Assembly (NCBI GenBank): GCA_963755495.1
Contig: CAVWJS010000006.1
Coordinates: 1,054,001-1,118,000, forward strand
DNA length: 64,000 nucleotides
Source: Bog-473 sp963755495
GTDB lineage: Bacteria; Actinomycetota; Acidimicrobiia; Acidimicrobiales; RAAP-2
Reading direction: 5' to 3'
This document shows, one piece after another, positions 1 to 8,328 of the stretch. Under the pieces are notes generated by a model. That model saw only the letters and a program-made list of their open reading frames with translations, was not told the origin of the DNA and did not search any database. The translations under genes were made by a program, and so were the position numbers. The stretch's first letter is position 1, and each line of letters begins with the position of its first letter.

Positions 1-277
1 TTCCCTCCCTGGGATCGGCGACGAACTCGCAGAATAGATCTGATCGTCGCCCGACGGGGCAGCGACCCGGTTGGGCAGGACCCCGACGCTAAGTTACTCG
101 AGTGTCCTCCACCTTCTCATGGGCCAATCCGGGTTTTCCCGCTTCGATGGACACGAAACCGGGAATGGCGCCCGGGGGGACAACAGCGTTCACGCCATTC
201 TCGACACCGGAATGATCAATCAGGCAGTAGCGCGGCGGACGATCGCGGACTTCGGTCTGAGATTTGTTTGGCAATAA
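1..277. other. Left-edge region, no confident gene
   Basis: The first 37 bases can be read as a protein tail (SLPGIGDELAE then TAG at 35-37), which may be the last codons of a gene cut by the window edge. That is too short to identify. I see no gene with a plausible start between there and 278. Confidence 0.3.
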
Positions 278-1417
278 GTGGACATGAGCGATTCGCCGCA
301 GTCCGAATTCGGGGGCTTTGCCTCGCGAGTGCCCACAAGGGCCGAGCGAACAGCAGAACGCCGAAGGCAAGAGGCGATACTGGCCCAGCAAAAGCAGACC
401 CAACAAAAGGGGCCCCGCCACAGTCAGGCACGGCACAGCCGGCAAAGTCACCGATTACCTCGATGGTTGGCCATCATCGGCTGGATTGTCGTCGTGGCCC
501 TCGGCGTCGTGGCCCTCATGCGCATATTCGCCTGGGACGACGTCGAGGTTTTCGCTGTGCTCAACTCGGTCGCCGCGTTCGTGTACCTTCCGGCATGGGT
601 CGTGGCCATCGTGGCCGGGCTCGGCCGCCGGTTCATCTTGGCGGAGGCCGCTCTCCTCATTGTGGTGGCACAGCTCTTCTTCGTCCTCCCCGAATTCACG
701 GCGGCCCAATCCGTTCCCCACTGGGCGGCAAGCGCACCAACCATCCGCCTGCTCGATGCCAATGTCTACGACCACAACCTCACGGGGATGTCCGGCTACG
801 CCAGTGAGATCAAGGCGTTCGATCCCCAGCTGGTGACCATGGAGGAGGCGACGCCATACCTTGTCGGGCAACTTAGGGCCACGGGTGCCCTCGCCGGCCT
901 TCCCTATGACGAGGAGGTCTCGCTCTTTACCCCCAGGGCTTTCTTCGTGGCCTCGGCCTACAGATTGTCCGGTCTTCATGTCGTCTACTCCGACGGTCTC
1001 CCGCTCATCCTCGAGACCACGATCGAGTTGCCTTCCGGGCCGCGTCCGTTGTGGGTTGTCCACACCACCGCTCCGCTACCCAGCTCATTCGGCAAATGGC
1101 AGTCCGAGCTGGCCCTCGTGGCCAAGCTCGTGAAGGAACGCGGAACTCGCCAACTCTTGGTTGTCGGCGACTTCAATGCCACCTGGGGCAACAAGGGCTT
1201 CAGGTCCATTCTGAGTGATGGCATGACCGACGGAGCGGCGGCGCGGGGACAGGCTCTCGACATGACGTGGTCGCAGATCAAGCACCCTCTCCCCCCGCTA
1301 GTCCGGATCGATCATGTGCTCACGGGACAGGGCGTCGCCGTCACAAGAATCCGCACCGGTGTCGGCCTGGGGAGTGATCACCGCGACTTGATGGCCACGT
1401 TGGCCTTTAAGCAATAG
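278..1417 (+). CDS. Membrane endonuclease/exonuclease/phosphatase (EEP) family protein
   Basis: The 379-residue protein has a charged, Gln/Arg-rich cytoplasmic N-terminus, three hydrophobic segments (about 64-83, 92-113, 119-139), then an EEP fold. EEP signatures are visible in order: ANVYDHN near 161, an acidic EE pair at 189-190, GDFN at 297-300, RIDHVL at 343-348 and SDHRDL at 366-371. These supply the metal-binding Asn/Glu/Asp and catalytic Asp-His expected of the family. Members of this membrane-tethered group are generally annotated as endonuclease/exonuclease/phosphatase proteins, and the substrate cannot be predicted. Three N-terminal membrane spans place the catalytic domain outside the membrane by family analogy. 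The GTG at 278 is followed by an ATG two codons later, and either could start translation. Confidence 0.85.
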   Translation: MDMSDSPQSEFGGFASRVPTRAERTAERRRQEAILAQQKQTQQKGPRHSQARHSRQSHRLPRWLAIIGWIVVVALGVVALMRIFAWDDVEVFAVLNSVAAFVYLPAWVVAIVAGLGRRFILAEAALLIVVAQLFFVLPEFTAAQSVPHWAASAPTIRLLDANVYDHNLTGMSGYASEIKAFDPQLVTMEEATPYLVGQLRATGALAGLPYDEEVSLFTPRAFFVASAYRLSGLHVVYSDGLPLILETTIELPSGPRPLWVVHTTAPLPSSFGKWQSELALVAKLVKERGTRQLLVVGDFNATWGNKGFRSILSDGMTDGAAARGQALDMTWSQIKHPLPPLVRIDHVLTGQGVAVTRIRTGVGLGSDHRDLMATLAFKQ

Positions 1418-1968
1418 AGGCGGTGATTTGAAGGCGGAGATCACCGAAATCGCGGGTGGCCACGGCTAGATTTTCCTTTGCCGGTCCAGGCTCGACCGGG
1501 GAGAGAATGCCCGTTGCGCTCTCCTTCGCTGTTTCCAACGCGCGAGGCGAAACGAATGACCAAATGAGCGCCGATTTCGAACCGAACTTCTGGCCGAGAT
1601 CGAAGAGCTAGGGGCATGCCCACGCTGCGCTTAGGTGATGAGCCCGCACCTTCGTCTTCGCGTCTGCTGCCCATTCCAACGCATGGTGATCCGACCGCGG
1701 GTCCTTGCGGTCGGCGGTCTGAGGTGGGCGGGTGACGCTCGACCCCCTCACCGACTGGGCGACACCTCGCTATGGACAACGATTTCCCAGTTGTCCAATG
1801 ATCAAGATCACCCAGGTTCTCGGCGAGGTGCGTTGTTACTTACTTCCAGAACACGACGGCGAGCACTGCTCAGCCGAATGGATGGAGTGGAGTTAGACAC
1901 TCCCGTTGATGGTCTTACGACGGGGAGTTGGGCACTCATTGGGCATGGATTGAGCCTCGCCAAATAGC
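1418..1968. other. Intergenic stretch, nothing recognised
   Basis: About 550 bases between the EEP gene and the next small ORF. Open frames exist on both strands, but they are Arg/Ser/Pro-rich and show no domain-like pattern or ribosome-binding site. No tRNA-like or terminator-like structure stands out. Confidence 0.4.
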
Positions 1969-2289
1969 GTGACTGTCGTGAAGGTGCGACAGAAGGTCGA
2001 TCAGCTGGCTTCCGAGCCACCCGTGGGTGACCTCGGTTACCCGGCTGATCAGCGCCTGGTGGCCAGCCTCATGCTCGGGCTCCAGCTACTTGCCGACGAG
2101 ATCGACGACATGAGGCGCCATCCCGTTCAGCTCAGTGAGTCTCCGCCCACAGAGGCGCAATCGAGACAGGCCAACGACACTGTCTACGAGGTCGACGGCG
2201 AAGCTGACGTCGCCACGCAGCTTCTTGAGCTCACCGAGCAGCTCAAGAAGCTGACGAAAGCCGTGAAAAAGGCTTCGAAGCGGCGGTAA
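1969..2289 (+). CDS. Small hypothetical protein with C-terminal Lys-rich helix
   Basis: A 106-residue soluble protein that I do not recognise. It starts at a GTG and is predicted to be largely helical. The region from about residue 80 is a heptad-like Leu pattern (QLLELTEQLKKLTKAVKK) ending in a basic KKASKRR tail, suggesting a short coiled coil and possibly nucleic-acid contact. Amino-acid usage (Glu/Lys/Asp in the right places, no Arg/Ser shadow bias) is that of a real protein. It stands alone between an unassigned 550-base gap and the convergent 2354-2764 gene. Confidence 0.6.
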   Translation: MTVVKVRQKVDQLASEPPVGDLGYPADQRLVASLMLGLQLLADEIDDMRRHPVQLSESPPTEAQSRQANDTVYEVDGEADVATQLLELTEQLKKLTKAVKKASKRR

Positions 2290-2353
2290 CTCTCGGCCGA
2301 CCGACGCCGCACCGTTTCGACCTGGTCAGGTCGCCTGCTCCAGCCCAACGACC

Positions 2354-2764
2354 TCAGTGCAACGCCCTTATTCGTGCTTCCGGGCCGCCATGGCTCCCCT
2401 CGAGAAGAGAGAGCGAATTCTCAACGATCGTTCGCGTCCCGCACTTCGCCTCCCGGCTGGCGCGGACAATCAGTCCTCGCAGGTAAGAGGCCAGATTCAG
2501 GACGTCGAGGCGGGAATTGACGCCGCAGATCGGGATGGGCTCGGTGACAGAAGAAAGGCCGGAGGCCCGAATGAGGGCCTCTCTCATGGCTGACATGGCC
2601 ACCACGGCCTCGTCGAGCGTCATTTCGCTGTGGCTGATCCAATAGGAAACTCCCAGCTCAAGGCACAGTTCTTCCTCGTAGTGCCCGATTTCCACAAGCC
2701 CCCTGAGGACGAGCGGAGCGAAATCCGCCCGCTGACGGGGCTTGCAAACTGAGAGGGCAGCCAT
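2354..2764 (-). CDS. Hypothetical protein divergent from ku
   Basis: I chose the start at 2764 (MAALSVCKPRQ), giving 136 residues; the frame is open further upstream, but that part overlaps the ku 5' end. The protein looks helical, with an acidic central part (GHYEEELCLELGVSYWIS) and a conserved-looking SEMTLDEAVVAMSAMREAL helix. No family was recognised. It is transcribed away from ku with only 67 bases between the two starts, so the two genes probably share a divergent control region. Confidence 0.5.
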   Translation of the reverse strand: MAALSVCKPRQRADFAPLVLRGLVEIGHYEEELCLELGVSYWISHSEMTLDEAVVAMSAMREALIRASGLSSVTEPIPICGVNSRLDVLNLASYLRGLIVRASREAKCGTRTIVENSLSLLEGSHGGPEARIRALH

Positions 2765-2831
2765 GGAGCAAGTCTGCCGAGAGGGTGTATCAGAGTGGTG
2801 GATCGCGCCTGAACTGGGTAAAGATTGCGTC

Positions 2832-3833
2832 ATGCCACGTACGATCTGGAAGGGCTCCCTCAGCTTCGGGTTGGTCAACGTCCCTATCGGCGTCTACCCG
2901 GCGACGCAGGACAAGAGCATTCACTTCAACCAGTTCGAGCGGGACACCTCGGATCGCATCCGCTACAAGAAGGTCAACGAGCGGACGGGCAAAGAGGTCG
3001 AGGGGGCCAACATCGTCAAGGGAGTGGACCTTGGCGGGGGCGAATATGTGATCCTCAGCGACGAAGAGCTGGCATCGGCTGAGCCGCAGCGTTCGAGGTA
3101 CATCGAGATAACCGATTTCGTATCTTTGGACGACATCGATCCCGTGTACTACAACACCACTTATTACCTCGCGCCAGAGGGTGAAGCCGCCGGTAAGGCG
3201 TACTCACTGCTCCGCCAAGCGATGCTGGAGTCGGGCAAGGTCGCTATTGCCACTTTCGTCATGCGCAACAAGGAGTACCTCGTGGCGATTCGACCCGAAG
3301 CCGACGTACTGGCACTTGAGACGATGTATTTCCACGATGAAGTGCGCTCCCCCTCAAATGAGCTGCCGAATCTTCCCGGTACCCAGGAGGCGAGCGAACA
3401 GGAACTGAAGATGGCCAACCTCCTGATTGGCTCAATGGAGTCCGATTGGGAGCCGGAGCGGTATCACGACACCCACCGGGCGAAGGTCGAGGCCCTGATT
3501 GAGGAGAAGGCGCAAGGCAGGACAATCGAAGTGGCCAAGGAGATCCCAGCCACCAAGGTGGTCGATCTCATGGAGGCATTGAGCGCGAGTATCAAGGCGA
3601 AGTCGGGTGCCACGTCAAGCCCTTCGCGCTCGAAGACAGGAGCCGCTGCCCGCACTACGCCAGCAACGGCCAAACCAGCGACGGCCAAACCAGCGACGGC
3701 CAAACCAGCGACGGCCAAACCAGCGACGGCCAAACCAGCGACGGCCAAACCAGCGACGGCGAAGGTCACGGCTACCAAGAAGGTCATCAAGGCTCCTGCC
3801 GCGAAGCCCGCCACCCGGCGCAAGGCCTCTTAA
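2832..3833 (+). CDS. ku: Bacterial non-homologous end-joining protein Ku
   Basis: This 333-residue protein begins MPRTIWKGSLSFGLVNVPIG, the classic N-terminus of bacterial Ku, and the ring-forming Ku core spans roughly residues 1-260. Ku homodimers bind double-strand break ends and recruit LigD-type polymerase and ligase; the partners here are the Pol, PHP and ligase genes at 44.7-47.8 kb. The frame is open upstream to 2742, but homology begins at this ATG. The C-terminus is a Lys/Ala/Pro/Thr-rich extension with seven PATAK units (residues 277-311), then KVTATKKVIKAPAAKP. Such basic tails in actinobacterial Ku are known to help DNA binding and end bridging. Confidence 0.96.
   Translation: MPRTIWKGSLSFGLVNVPIGVYPATQDKSIHFNQFERDTSDRIRYKKVNERTGKEVEGANIVKGVDLGGGEYVILSDEELASAEPQRSRYIEITDFVSLDDIDPVYYNTTYYLAPEGEAAGKAYSLLRQAMLESGKVAIATFVMRNKEYLVAIRPEADVLALETMYFHDEVRSPSNELPNLPGTQEASEQELKMANLLIGSMESDWEPERYHDTHRAKVEALIEEKAQGRTIEVAKEIPATKVVDLMEALSASIKAKSGATSSPSRSKTGAAARTTPATAKPATAKPATAKPATAKPATAKPATAKPATAKVTATKKVIKAPAAKPATRRKAS
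3660..3764 (+). repeat. Seven in-frame 15-bp repeats encoding PATAK in Ku
   Basis: Seven consecutive 15-bp units (first CCAGCAACGGCCAAA, the rest CCAGCGACGGCCAAA, the last ending in GCGAAG) encode PATAK. The near-perfect DNA identity implies recent slippage expansion or contraction. Confidence 0.95.
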
Positions 3834-3910
3834 CCCTTTTTAGTTAACCCTTTGCAGCTGCTTTCGGGGTCTGTCGGGCCCCACGTTTCAGCACGGCTCA
3901 ATGCACGGGC

Positions 3911-3943
3911 ATTGCCAATATCGCGGGTATTGCCAATATCGCG
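3911..3943 (+). repeat. Short direct repeat downstream of ku
   Basis: ATTGCCAATATCGCG occurs at 3911-3925 and again at 3929-3943 (18-bp period), between the ends of ku and the convergent Thr-rich gene. The function is unknown. Confidence 0.8.
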
Positions 3944-4501
3944 CTACTTGAGCAAGGAACCCAGACCGGGAATCGTAATTGTCGAGTTCGTGGTCGTCGT
4001 GCTCGGCGCAATCGTGGTCGTCGTGGTCGGCGCAATCGTGGTCGTCGTCGTCGTGGGCGGCGGAAAGAACAAGATCCGCGTCGTCGTGGTGGTTGTGCTC
4101 GCCGCTGTGCGGGAGGTGGTCGAAGTGGTCTGGGCCGGGATGAATGGGTAACTGACCGTCTGGGGGGCCGTCACCACCTTGGGTGCCGTGGTGGGGGTGG
4201 TCTTCTTGACCGTGATCGTTGCTGGCACCACAGGAGAATTGACCGTGGTCGTGGTGGTGGATGGCGGGGGGGGTGGGAGCACCGGGTCCGGCGCGCCTGT
4301 GGTTGTAGTGACCTGGCTGTTGTCAACCTGGCCGGCCGAACTGGAGGTACGGGCGTGGTCTGGCGTCGGCACGGAGATTGGTGTCTGACCACCGTGGAAG
4401 GCCACCAGCGCAAGAGCCACGACGGCGCACACGGCGACGACCACGTAGAGCGAATATTCTGCTCGGCGTCCGCCAGTTTCGTATCGACCTTTTCTTGGCA
4501 T
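3944..4501 (-). CDS. Membrane-anchored Thr/Pro-rich extracellular protein
   Basis: The 185-residue protein has a basic N-terminus (MPRKGRYETGGRR), one hydrophobic segment at about 17-37 (SLYVVVAVCAVVALALVAF), and then a low-complexity tail with several runs of four to six threonines alternating with proline. This looks like a single-pass protein with a long exposed, possibly glycosylated stalk. Thr-run spacers of this kind are frequent in Acidimicrobiia surface proteins. No catalytic domain is present. The opposite strand reads as a Val-rich frame because Thr codons (ACC/ACG) reversed give GGT/CGT/GTC; that frame is rejected. Confidence 0.75.
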   Translation of the reverse strand: MPRKGRYETGGRRAEYSLYVVVAVCAVVALALVAFHGGQTPISVPTPDHARTSSSAGQVDNSQVTTTTGAPDPVLPPPPPSTTTTTVNSPVVPATITVKKTTPTTAPKVVTAPQTVSYPFIPAQTTSTTSRTAASTTTTTTRILFFPPPTTTTTTIAPTTTTTIAPSTTTTNSTITIPGLGSLLK

Positions 4502-4620
4502 GCTGGGGTGGAATCTCCCTCGAGTCTGGGACGACCGTTAGGTTTTGCACGGCGACAGGAGACCGTAGCAAGACTCAGCCGTGGCGACCAGCGCCGCGTG
4601 TTCCCGCAGGATGCTGGCCC

Positions 4621-4845
4621 TCAGACGCGCTCGGCCCGGCACGGCTGCTCCAGTTCATCGGCGTGGCGCGTACAGCTCCACACCCGGTGGATCTTTCCCT
4701 TGGCGTCCGTGAACCGTCCCCGCCACACCGCAGGCTCGTCGCAGTGTGTCGCCTGGATCTGCAGGGACGCGATCATGCGGAAGCACCGCCTTTCCTGGAC
4801 GAAGAAGCCGTTGAGAGTGTCTCCTGGCCGGATTAGCTGCGACAT
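4621..4845 (-). CDS. Small conserved-looking hypothetical protein
   Basis: A 74-residue protein, MSQLIRPGDTLNGFFVQERR onward. It has four cysteines, two of them in the segments THCDEPAV and RVWSCTRHADEL. The Cys/His spacing (C..H then C..H) would allow metal binding, but no known family is recognised. It lies upstream of the Thr-rich gene on the same strand, separated by about 120 bases, and downstream of the GAF-ANTAR gene. Confidence 0.6.
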   Translation of the reverse strand: MSQLIRPGDTLNGFFVQERRCFRMIASLQIQATHCDEPAVWRGRFTDAKGKIHRVWSCTRHADELEQPCRAERV

Positions 4846-4900
4846 TGTCGAACCCTACTGAAGGCCTGCTCCAAGGCCCTTGGGCCGCCGTTGCCTGCGG

Positions 4901-5623
4901 TCACTCTGGCGCTGACTGGGGATCCTCCAACAGAGCTGACTGATTGCTCCGGGGGTGCACGATCGACTCGGCAACCTGTCGGAGCTTGACGTTGAGCCGT
5001 TGTGAGGCACGCCGTAGTGCGTCGAGCGCATCGGACTCGGTCATATCTTGGCGGACCATCAATAGGCCTACCGCCTGGCCGATCAATTGGCGGGTGACCA
5101 TCCCGGCTCTGAGATTCTCGATCATCTGCGACGTCGACCAGGCCACCGCGGCGTGGGCAGCGAAGACGGTGGCAATCGCCACGTCACGGTCATCGAAGGC
5201 ATCGGGCTGTGTCGAATAGAGATTGAGCGCGCCCATCGTCCCATCTGCAAAGAGGCGCAAGGAGAGGATGCTCTCGATTCCCGACTCCGCCACGGCACGC
5301 GGAGTGAAGTTCGGCCAACGTTTCTCTTGCGAGAGCCTCCCCGTTTGGAACACCTGATGTTCCTTTATTGCATCGACACAGGGCCCCTCTCCGGTCTCAG
5401 ATTGAATCATGTCAACAATGGCCGGCACCTCGTCGCTCGAGGCCGGAGAAGTGACCACCTTCCCCTCGATGACCGAAATACCCGCGTGTTCGCTCCCGTC
5501 GATCGTCTTCACCGCCAGGGTGACGATCCGCTGCAGTGTGGCCTGGGGATCCGCTTCGGCCAGCAGAAGTCGGGCAATATCGCTGAATTCCTTCGCCAAC
5601 TCAACGTCGACGTCGTCTGCCAC
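4901..5623 (-). CDS. GAF and ANTAR domain-containing regulator
   Basis: The 240-residue protein has an N-terminal GAF domain (about 15-150; typical motifs EHAGISVIEGK, TGEGPCVDAI, LSLRLFADG, GALNLYS) followed by an ANTAR domain (about 165-222; RQLIGQAVGLLMVRQDMTESDALDALRRAS). ANTAR domains bind paired hairpins in nascent RNA and act as antiterminators; GAF domains sense small ligands or redox state. GAF-ANTAR proteins are abundant in actinobacteria. Just upstream of its start lie 14-bp tandem repeats (5776-5825) that may belong to its control region. No histidine kinase is adjacent. Confidence 0.92.
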   Translation of the reverse strand: MADDVDVELAKEFSDIARLLLAEADPQATLQRIVTLAVKTIDGSEHAGISVIEGKVVTSPASSDEVPAIVDMIQSETGEGPCVDAIKEHQVFQTGRLSQEKRWPNFTPRAVAESGIESILSLRLFADGTMGALNLYSTQPDAFDDRDVAIATVFAAHAAVAWSTSQMIENLRAGMVTRQLIGQAVGLLMVRQDMTESDALDALRRASQRLNVKLRQVAESIVHPRSNQSALLEDPQSAPE

Positions 5624-5775
5624 AACTACGACGGTAGCCGTAGTCCGTCGTCGTTATGGCGCCGCACGCGTTTGCCTTCTGCAGCAAACGCGGGAAACTT
5701 CTGGGCAACGGGGGTGACTCGGATGACGTGCCTCGGCGCTCACCTAGGGCGCCTCCCGGAATCGCCATCTGACAA

Positions 5776-5825
5776 CTGACTGGAAACATCTGACTGGAAA
5801 CATCTGACTGGAAACATCTGACTGG
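5776..5825 (+). repeat. 14-bp tandem repeat upstream of GAF-ANTAR gene
   Basis: The unit CTGACTGGAAACAT is repeated three times (5776-5817), followed by a partial fourth copy CTGACTGG. It lies about 150-200 bases upstream of the GAF-ANTAR start and downstream of the methyltransferase stop, so it sits in the presumed promoter region. Confidence 0.9.
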
Positions 5826-5883
5826 TCCGACGTCTGACGCCGCAGGAAGGGTGTGGCATGCATTTTGACGAGGGTTCCGACCG

Positions 5884-6516
5884 TCAAACGCGAATGATGT
5901 TCGCAAGCCAGGCTTGGGCGAACGGCGGATCAAGGTTTGTGTCGAACTGGGACGCTTCGATTGATCGCACCTCCCATCCGGCTCCGAATGCGATGCGGAT
6001 CTCGTCCTGACTTACGCGGCGAGGCCCCCAGTCCCCGGACTGTTGATCACTGAAGCAGCACATCAAGTAACGCGCTCCGGGCCCGAGCACAGTCGCGAGC
6101 GCCTCGACATAGCGGGCACGGGCGTCGTCATCGAAGACATGGAATAGTCCGCTGTCGAGCACCGTGTCGAAATTCTCTTTGAGATCGGCGAGGTGTAACG
6201 CATCCCATACGAGAAAACGAGCAGGCAGCCCTCGAGAATGCGCTTTACGTTCTGCCGCGGCGATAGCGGTCGGGGCGGCGTCGATACCCGTTGCCTCTAG
6301 ACCCCGCCCTGCGGCCATGAGGACGTGCTCGCCTGTGCCACATCCGGCGTCGAGAACCCGGCCTTGGATCAGGCCCGTTTCCGCGAGTCGAAGAAATGTC
6401 GGCTGAGGACGGCCTATGTCCCAGGGCGGCGTACCGTTGTAGCTCTGGTCGAAGTTCTCGATGGATTGAGCCGGCCCTCGTAGGGGCGGCATTTCGGCGC
6501 CGCCGGGATCGCTCAA
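5884..6516 (-). CDS. Class I SAM-dependent methyltransferase
   Basis: The 210-residue protein contains the SAM-binding motif I VLDAGCGTGEH at about 54-64, an acidic strand-2 end (GIDAAPTA), and motif II-like WDALHLADLKENFDTVLDSG. The N-terminal PPWDIGRPQP segment is typical of a thiopurine-methyltransferase-like group of bacterial small-molecule methyltransferases. The substrate is unknown. The start at 6516 gives a normal family length. The DUF1059 gene lies immediately upstream on the same strand (5 bases between its stop and this start), so the two are probably co-transcribed. Confidence 0.92.
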   Translation of the reverse strand: MSDPGGAEMPPLRGPAQSIENFDQSYNGTPPWDIGRPQPTFLRLAETGLIQGRVLDAGCGTGEHVLMAAGRGLEATGIDAAPTAIAAAERKAHSRGLPARFLVWDALHLADLKENFDTVLDSGLFHVFDDDARARYVEALATVLGPGARYLMCCFSDQQSGDWGPRRVSQDEIRIAFGAGWEVRSIEASQFDTNLDPPFAQAWLANIIRV

Positions 6517-6521
6517 TGCTT

Positions 6522-6665
6522 CTAGTAAGCGAGGAACAAAATCTCGTCTCGCGAGTACTCATGATCGGGATGGGCCTCTTTGAGGTGAACCTGAGTTTTG
6601 TCCACAAGCTCGTCATCGTCCTCGCCGGTGATCTGCGCACCGCACGGACAGCTCAGATGTCTCAT
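6522..6665 (-). CDS. DUF1059 family small protein
   Basis: A 47-residue protein: MRHLSCPCGAQITGEDDDE, then a helix (LVDKTQVHLKEAHP) and the ending SRDEILFLAY. The CPCG start, the acidic EDDDELV segment and the HPDHEY motif match the DUF1059 pattern of tiny predicted metal-binding proteins (two Cys plus His residues). The function of the family is unknown. It directly precedes the methyltransferase gene and is probably the first gene of that pair. Confidence 0.85.
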   Translation of the reverse strand: MRHLSCPCGAQITGEDDDELVDKTQVHLKEAHPDHEYSRDEILFLAY

Positions 6666-6850
6666 AAGTTCCCCTTACTCAGATCCAAAGGAAAACGATA
6701 GCGCAGGGATTCCAAGTCACATCCACATGAGCTCGAGATGAGCGCAGGCCTGGGATAGGAAGGCGTACAGTCCGCTGCCGAAGATTCTCTGGGACCGGAT
6801 AATGCCCGCCACCTGGCTGGAAGAGGTCCTTGTCCGATGACGAACAAGCC

Positions 6851-7168
6851 TTATTCCCGCGACAGAGCAAGATTCTGGCTGTCCCCTGGTGCCAATGACG
6901 TGGAAGTTCGGTAGGCAGGTGTATCAGCGTCGGATCCGGCAGATGCCATCTCTGGCTCGCGCTCGAAGCGAATGGAAAGCACGGAGCTCAAGGGTCCAGA
7001 AGTGGGCCAAGGTCGATCGGTGGCCCGTGAGAGGGCAGGCTCTTCGTCAAAGAAGAAGCTGTGGTCATTCGCGAAGAACGTCCCCGTTACCACGCTGTGC
7101 CACTGGCCGTCCGGCAAAAGGACCGACGTGACTTTCTTCGGGCCTAAGACCCCAAGGCAGTCCAACAT
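6851..7168 (-). CDS. Hypothetical protein with strong ribosome-binding site
   Basis: The start at 7168 (MLDCLGVLGPKK) is fixed by a near-perfect Shine-Dalgarno, AAGGAGG, 6 bases upstream; this favours a 105-residue product over longer versions of the frame. The N-terminal half (TSVLLPDGQWHSVVTGTFF) looks like beta strands of a small barrel or hairpin; the C-terminal half is polar and probably disordered. No family was recognised. It is isolated on the edge of the gene-poor 7.2-8.3 kb stretch. Confidence 0.6.
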   Translation of the reverse strand: MLDCLGVLGPKKVTSVLLPDGQWHSVVTGTFFANDHSFFFDEEPALSRATDRPWPTSGPLSSVLSIRFEREPEMASAGSDADTPAYRTSTSLAPGDSQNLALSRE

Positions 7169-7609
7169 TGGTCGCCTCCTTGATTCTAGAGAATCCCCAT
7201 GATGGCAGCCGACAGGCTCTGCCGCGTGGATCAAACTTACGGCCAAGGACGCGCCGGTGCGAGGACGTTGTCCACCGGAGCGGATTGGCCGGGTCTTTCC
7301 GAAACGGAAATGCTGCTCAGAGGGGGCAGGTGTGGCGGAAGGTCAACCCGCGTTCAGTCCCTAACCGCCACCCTCGAACCCGACGAGCCAGTGGACACCG
7401 TACTGGTGCGGGGTGGGGGCTGTCATGGTGCTCTCCCATTGGTTGCTCGCATCCATCGAGCCTTTAGACGGCATAGCTGGGCGAATCTCATCACCGTGGA
7501 TTCCCAATAGTCGATACCGAATTGTGTCTCAGAAGCTTGGGCGGTTGGGGTGCGATGCTGCGGGTAGAACCATTGGGCTTCTCATCGCTTCCGATGAGCA
7601 GAGCGTCTC

Positions 7610-7632
7610 GGCCGGCCCTCACGGGGCCGGCC
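7610..7632 (+). terminator. Possible GC-rich hairpin terminator
   Basis: A perfect 9-bp stem GGCCGGCCC/GGGCCGGCC with a 5-base loop, followed by GTTTCGCTTCTT. The T-tract is weak and interrupted, so this could be a terminator or a structured RNA element. Confidence 0.35.
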
Positions 7633-7855
7633 GTTTCGCTTCTTCAGCCACTTATCTCCCCTGCCGCGTCAGAAGCGTCGTCGACACGGGCATTGACCGC
7701 GGCCGGAACATCAGCCACCCCACCGTCGAGGGTTCGAATCGGAACTGCCTGCGTCGAAACACAGAGTTAACACGCTTGTGGTTTACTCGATGCCGCGTCG
7801 GGGCAAAGAATGAGTAGCTCGTCGTCGTATCGATGAGAGTGACTCAGCGTTTCGG

Positions 7856-7880
7856 CCCCGCTACCCCCCCCCCAGCGGGG
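7856..7880 (+). ncRNA. Hairpin with ten-cytosine loop (6C-like?)
   Basis: The stem CCCCGCT/AGCGGGG closes a loop of A plus ten cytosines, followed by TCGTTTCG. C-rich loops on GC stems recall the actinobacterial 6C RNA motif, but that motif has two such hairpins and I can find only one clear copy, so the assignment is tentative. Confidence 0.2.
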
Positions 7881-8023
7881 TCGTTTCGCGTGAGCAGCTT
7901 GGCGGGGCCGGTGTCAATTGAGGAGACGAGCCTGGAGCTATTGGCGGTCATCAAAACGGCAAATACCGCCCTTCAAAGTGAGATGCCCGTAGCTATCCAT
8001 CTGACGTGCGATCACACTATGGC

Positions 8024-8058
8024 GGGTGCCGCGATTTGAACCCTGGAGCTCTTGACCC
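8024..8058 (-). repeat. Decayed copy of tRNA-Pro 3' half (att-like remnant)
   Basis: These 35 bases match 9242-9276, the anticodon-to-acceptor 3' half of the intact tRNA-Pro gene, at 31 positions and in the same orientation. The T-stem no longer pairs fully, and similarity stops right at the anticodon. A duplication with this boundary is what tRNA-targeting integrases leave; a decayed tandem tRNA is the alternative. Confidence 0.55.
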
Positions 8059-8328
8059 GGGTGTTGGACGCTCAAAGGTGTAGAAGGGAGCATCGGGCTA
8101 GGTCGGAGGTGGACGAAAGTTGGTCGACTACGCGCGCTCAAATCGTCCTGTTGGGTCCGCGGTAGCGGTGTCCGAGGGTGAGCACGAGGCGCGGGTGGCG
8201 CAAAGCTCTCTGATTGTGACGGCTACCCCATCGAGCCTGCCTAACGTGTCAGTGATGTTCTCAGGGGGGAGGGGAAGATCCTGAACGGAAGTGCGCCGAC
8301 GGCGGCTGGCCGACGAACGTTTCTCCCC

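Larger units (their letters stand above)
7169..8280. other. Gene-poor stretch with hairpins
   Basis: About 1.1 kb without a convincing coding region. It contains two strong GC-rich hairpins (7610-7632 and 7856-7880), a smaller hairpin CTCATCG/CGATGAG at about 7581-7598, and a decayed tRNA-Pro 3' half (8024-8058). It may be a remnant of integrated DNA or hold an unannotated small RNA. Confidence 0.45.

Noticed and set aside
3852..4151. Plus-strand Val/Gly-rich frame
   Set aside because: It is the antisense shadow of the Thr-rich gene; Thr codons read backward give Val and Gly codons.
7715..7750. tRNA-like GGGTTCGAATC at about 7729
   Set aside because: The five bases on either side do not pair to form a T-stem, and no anticodon arm lies upstream.
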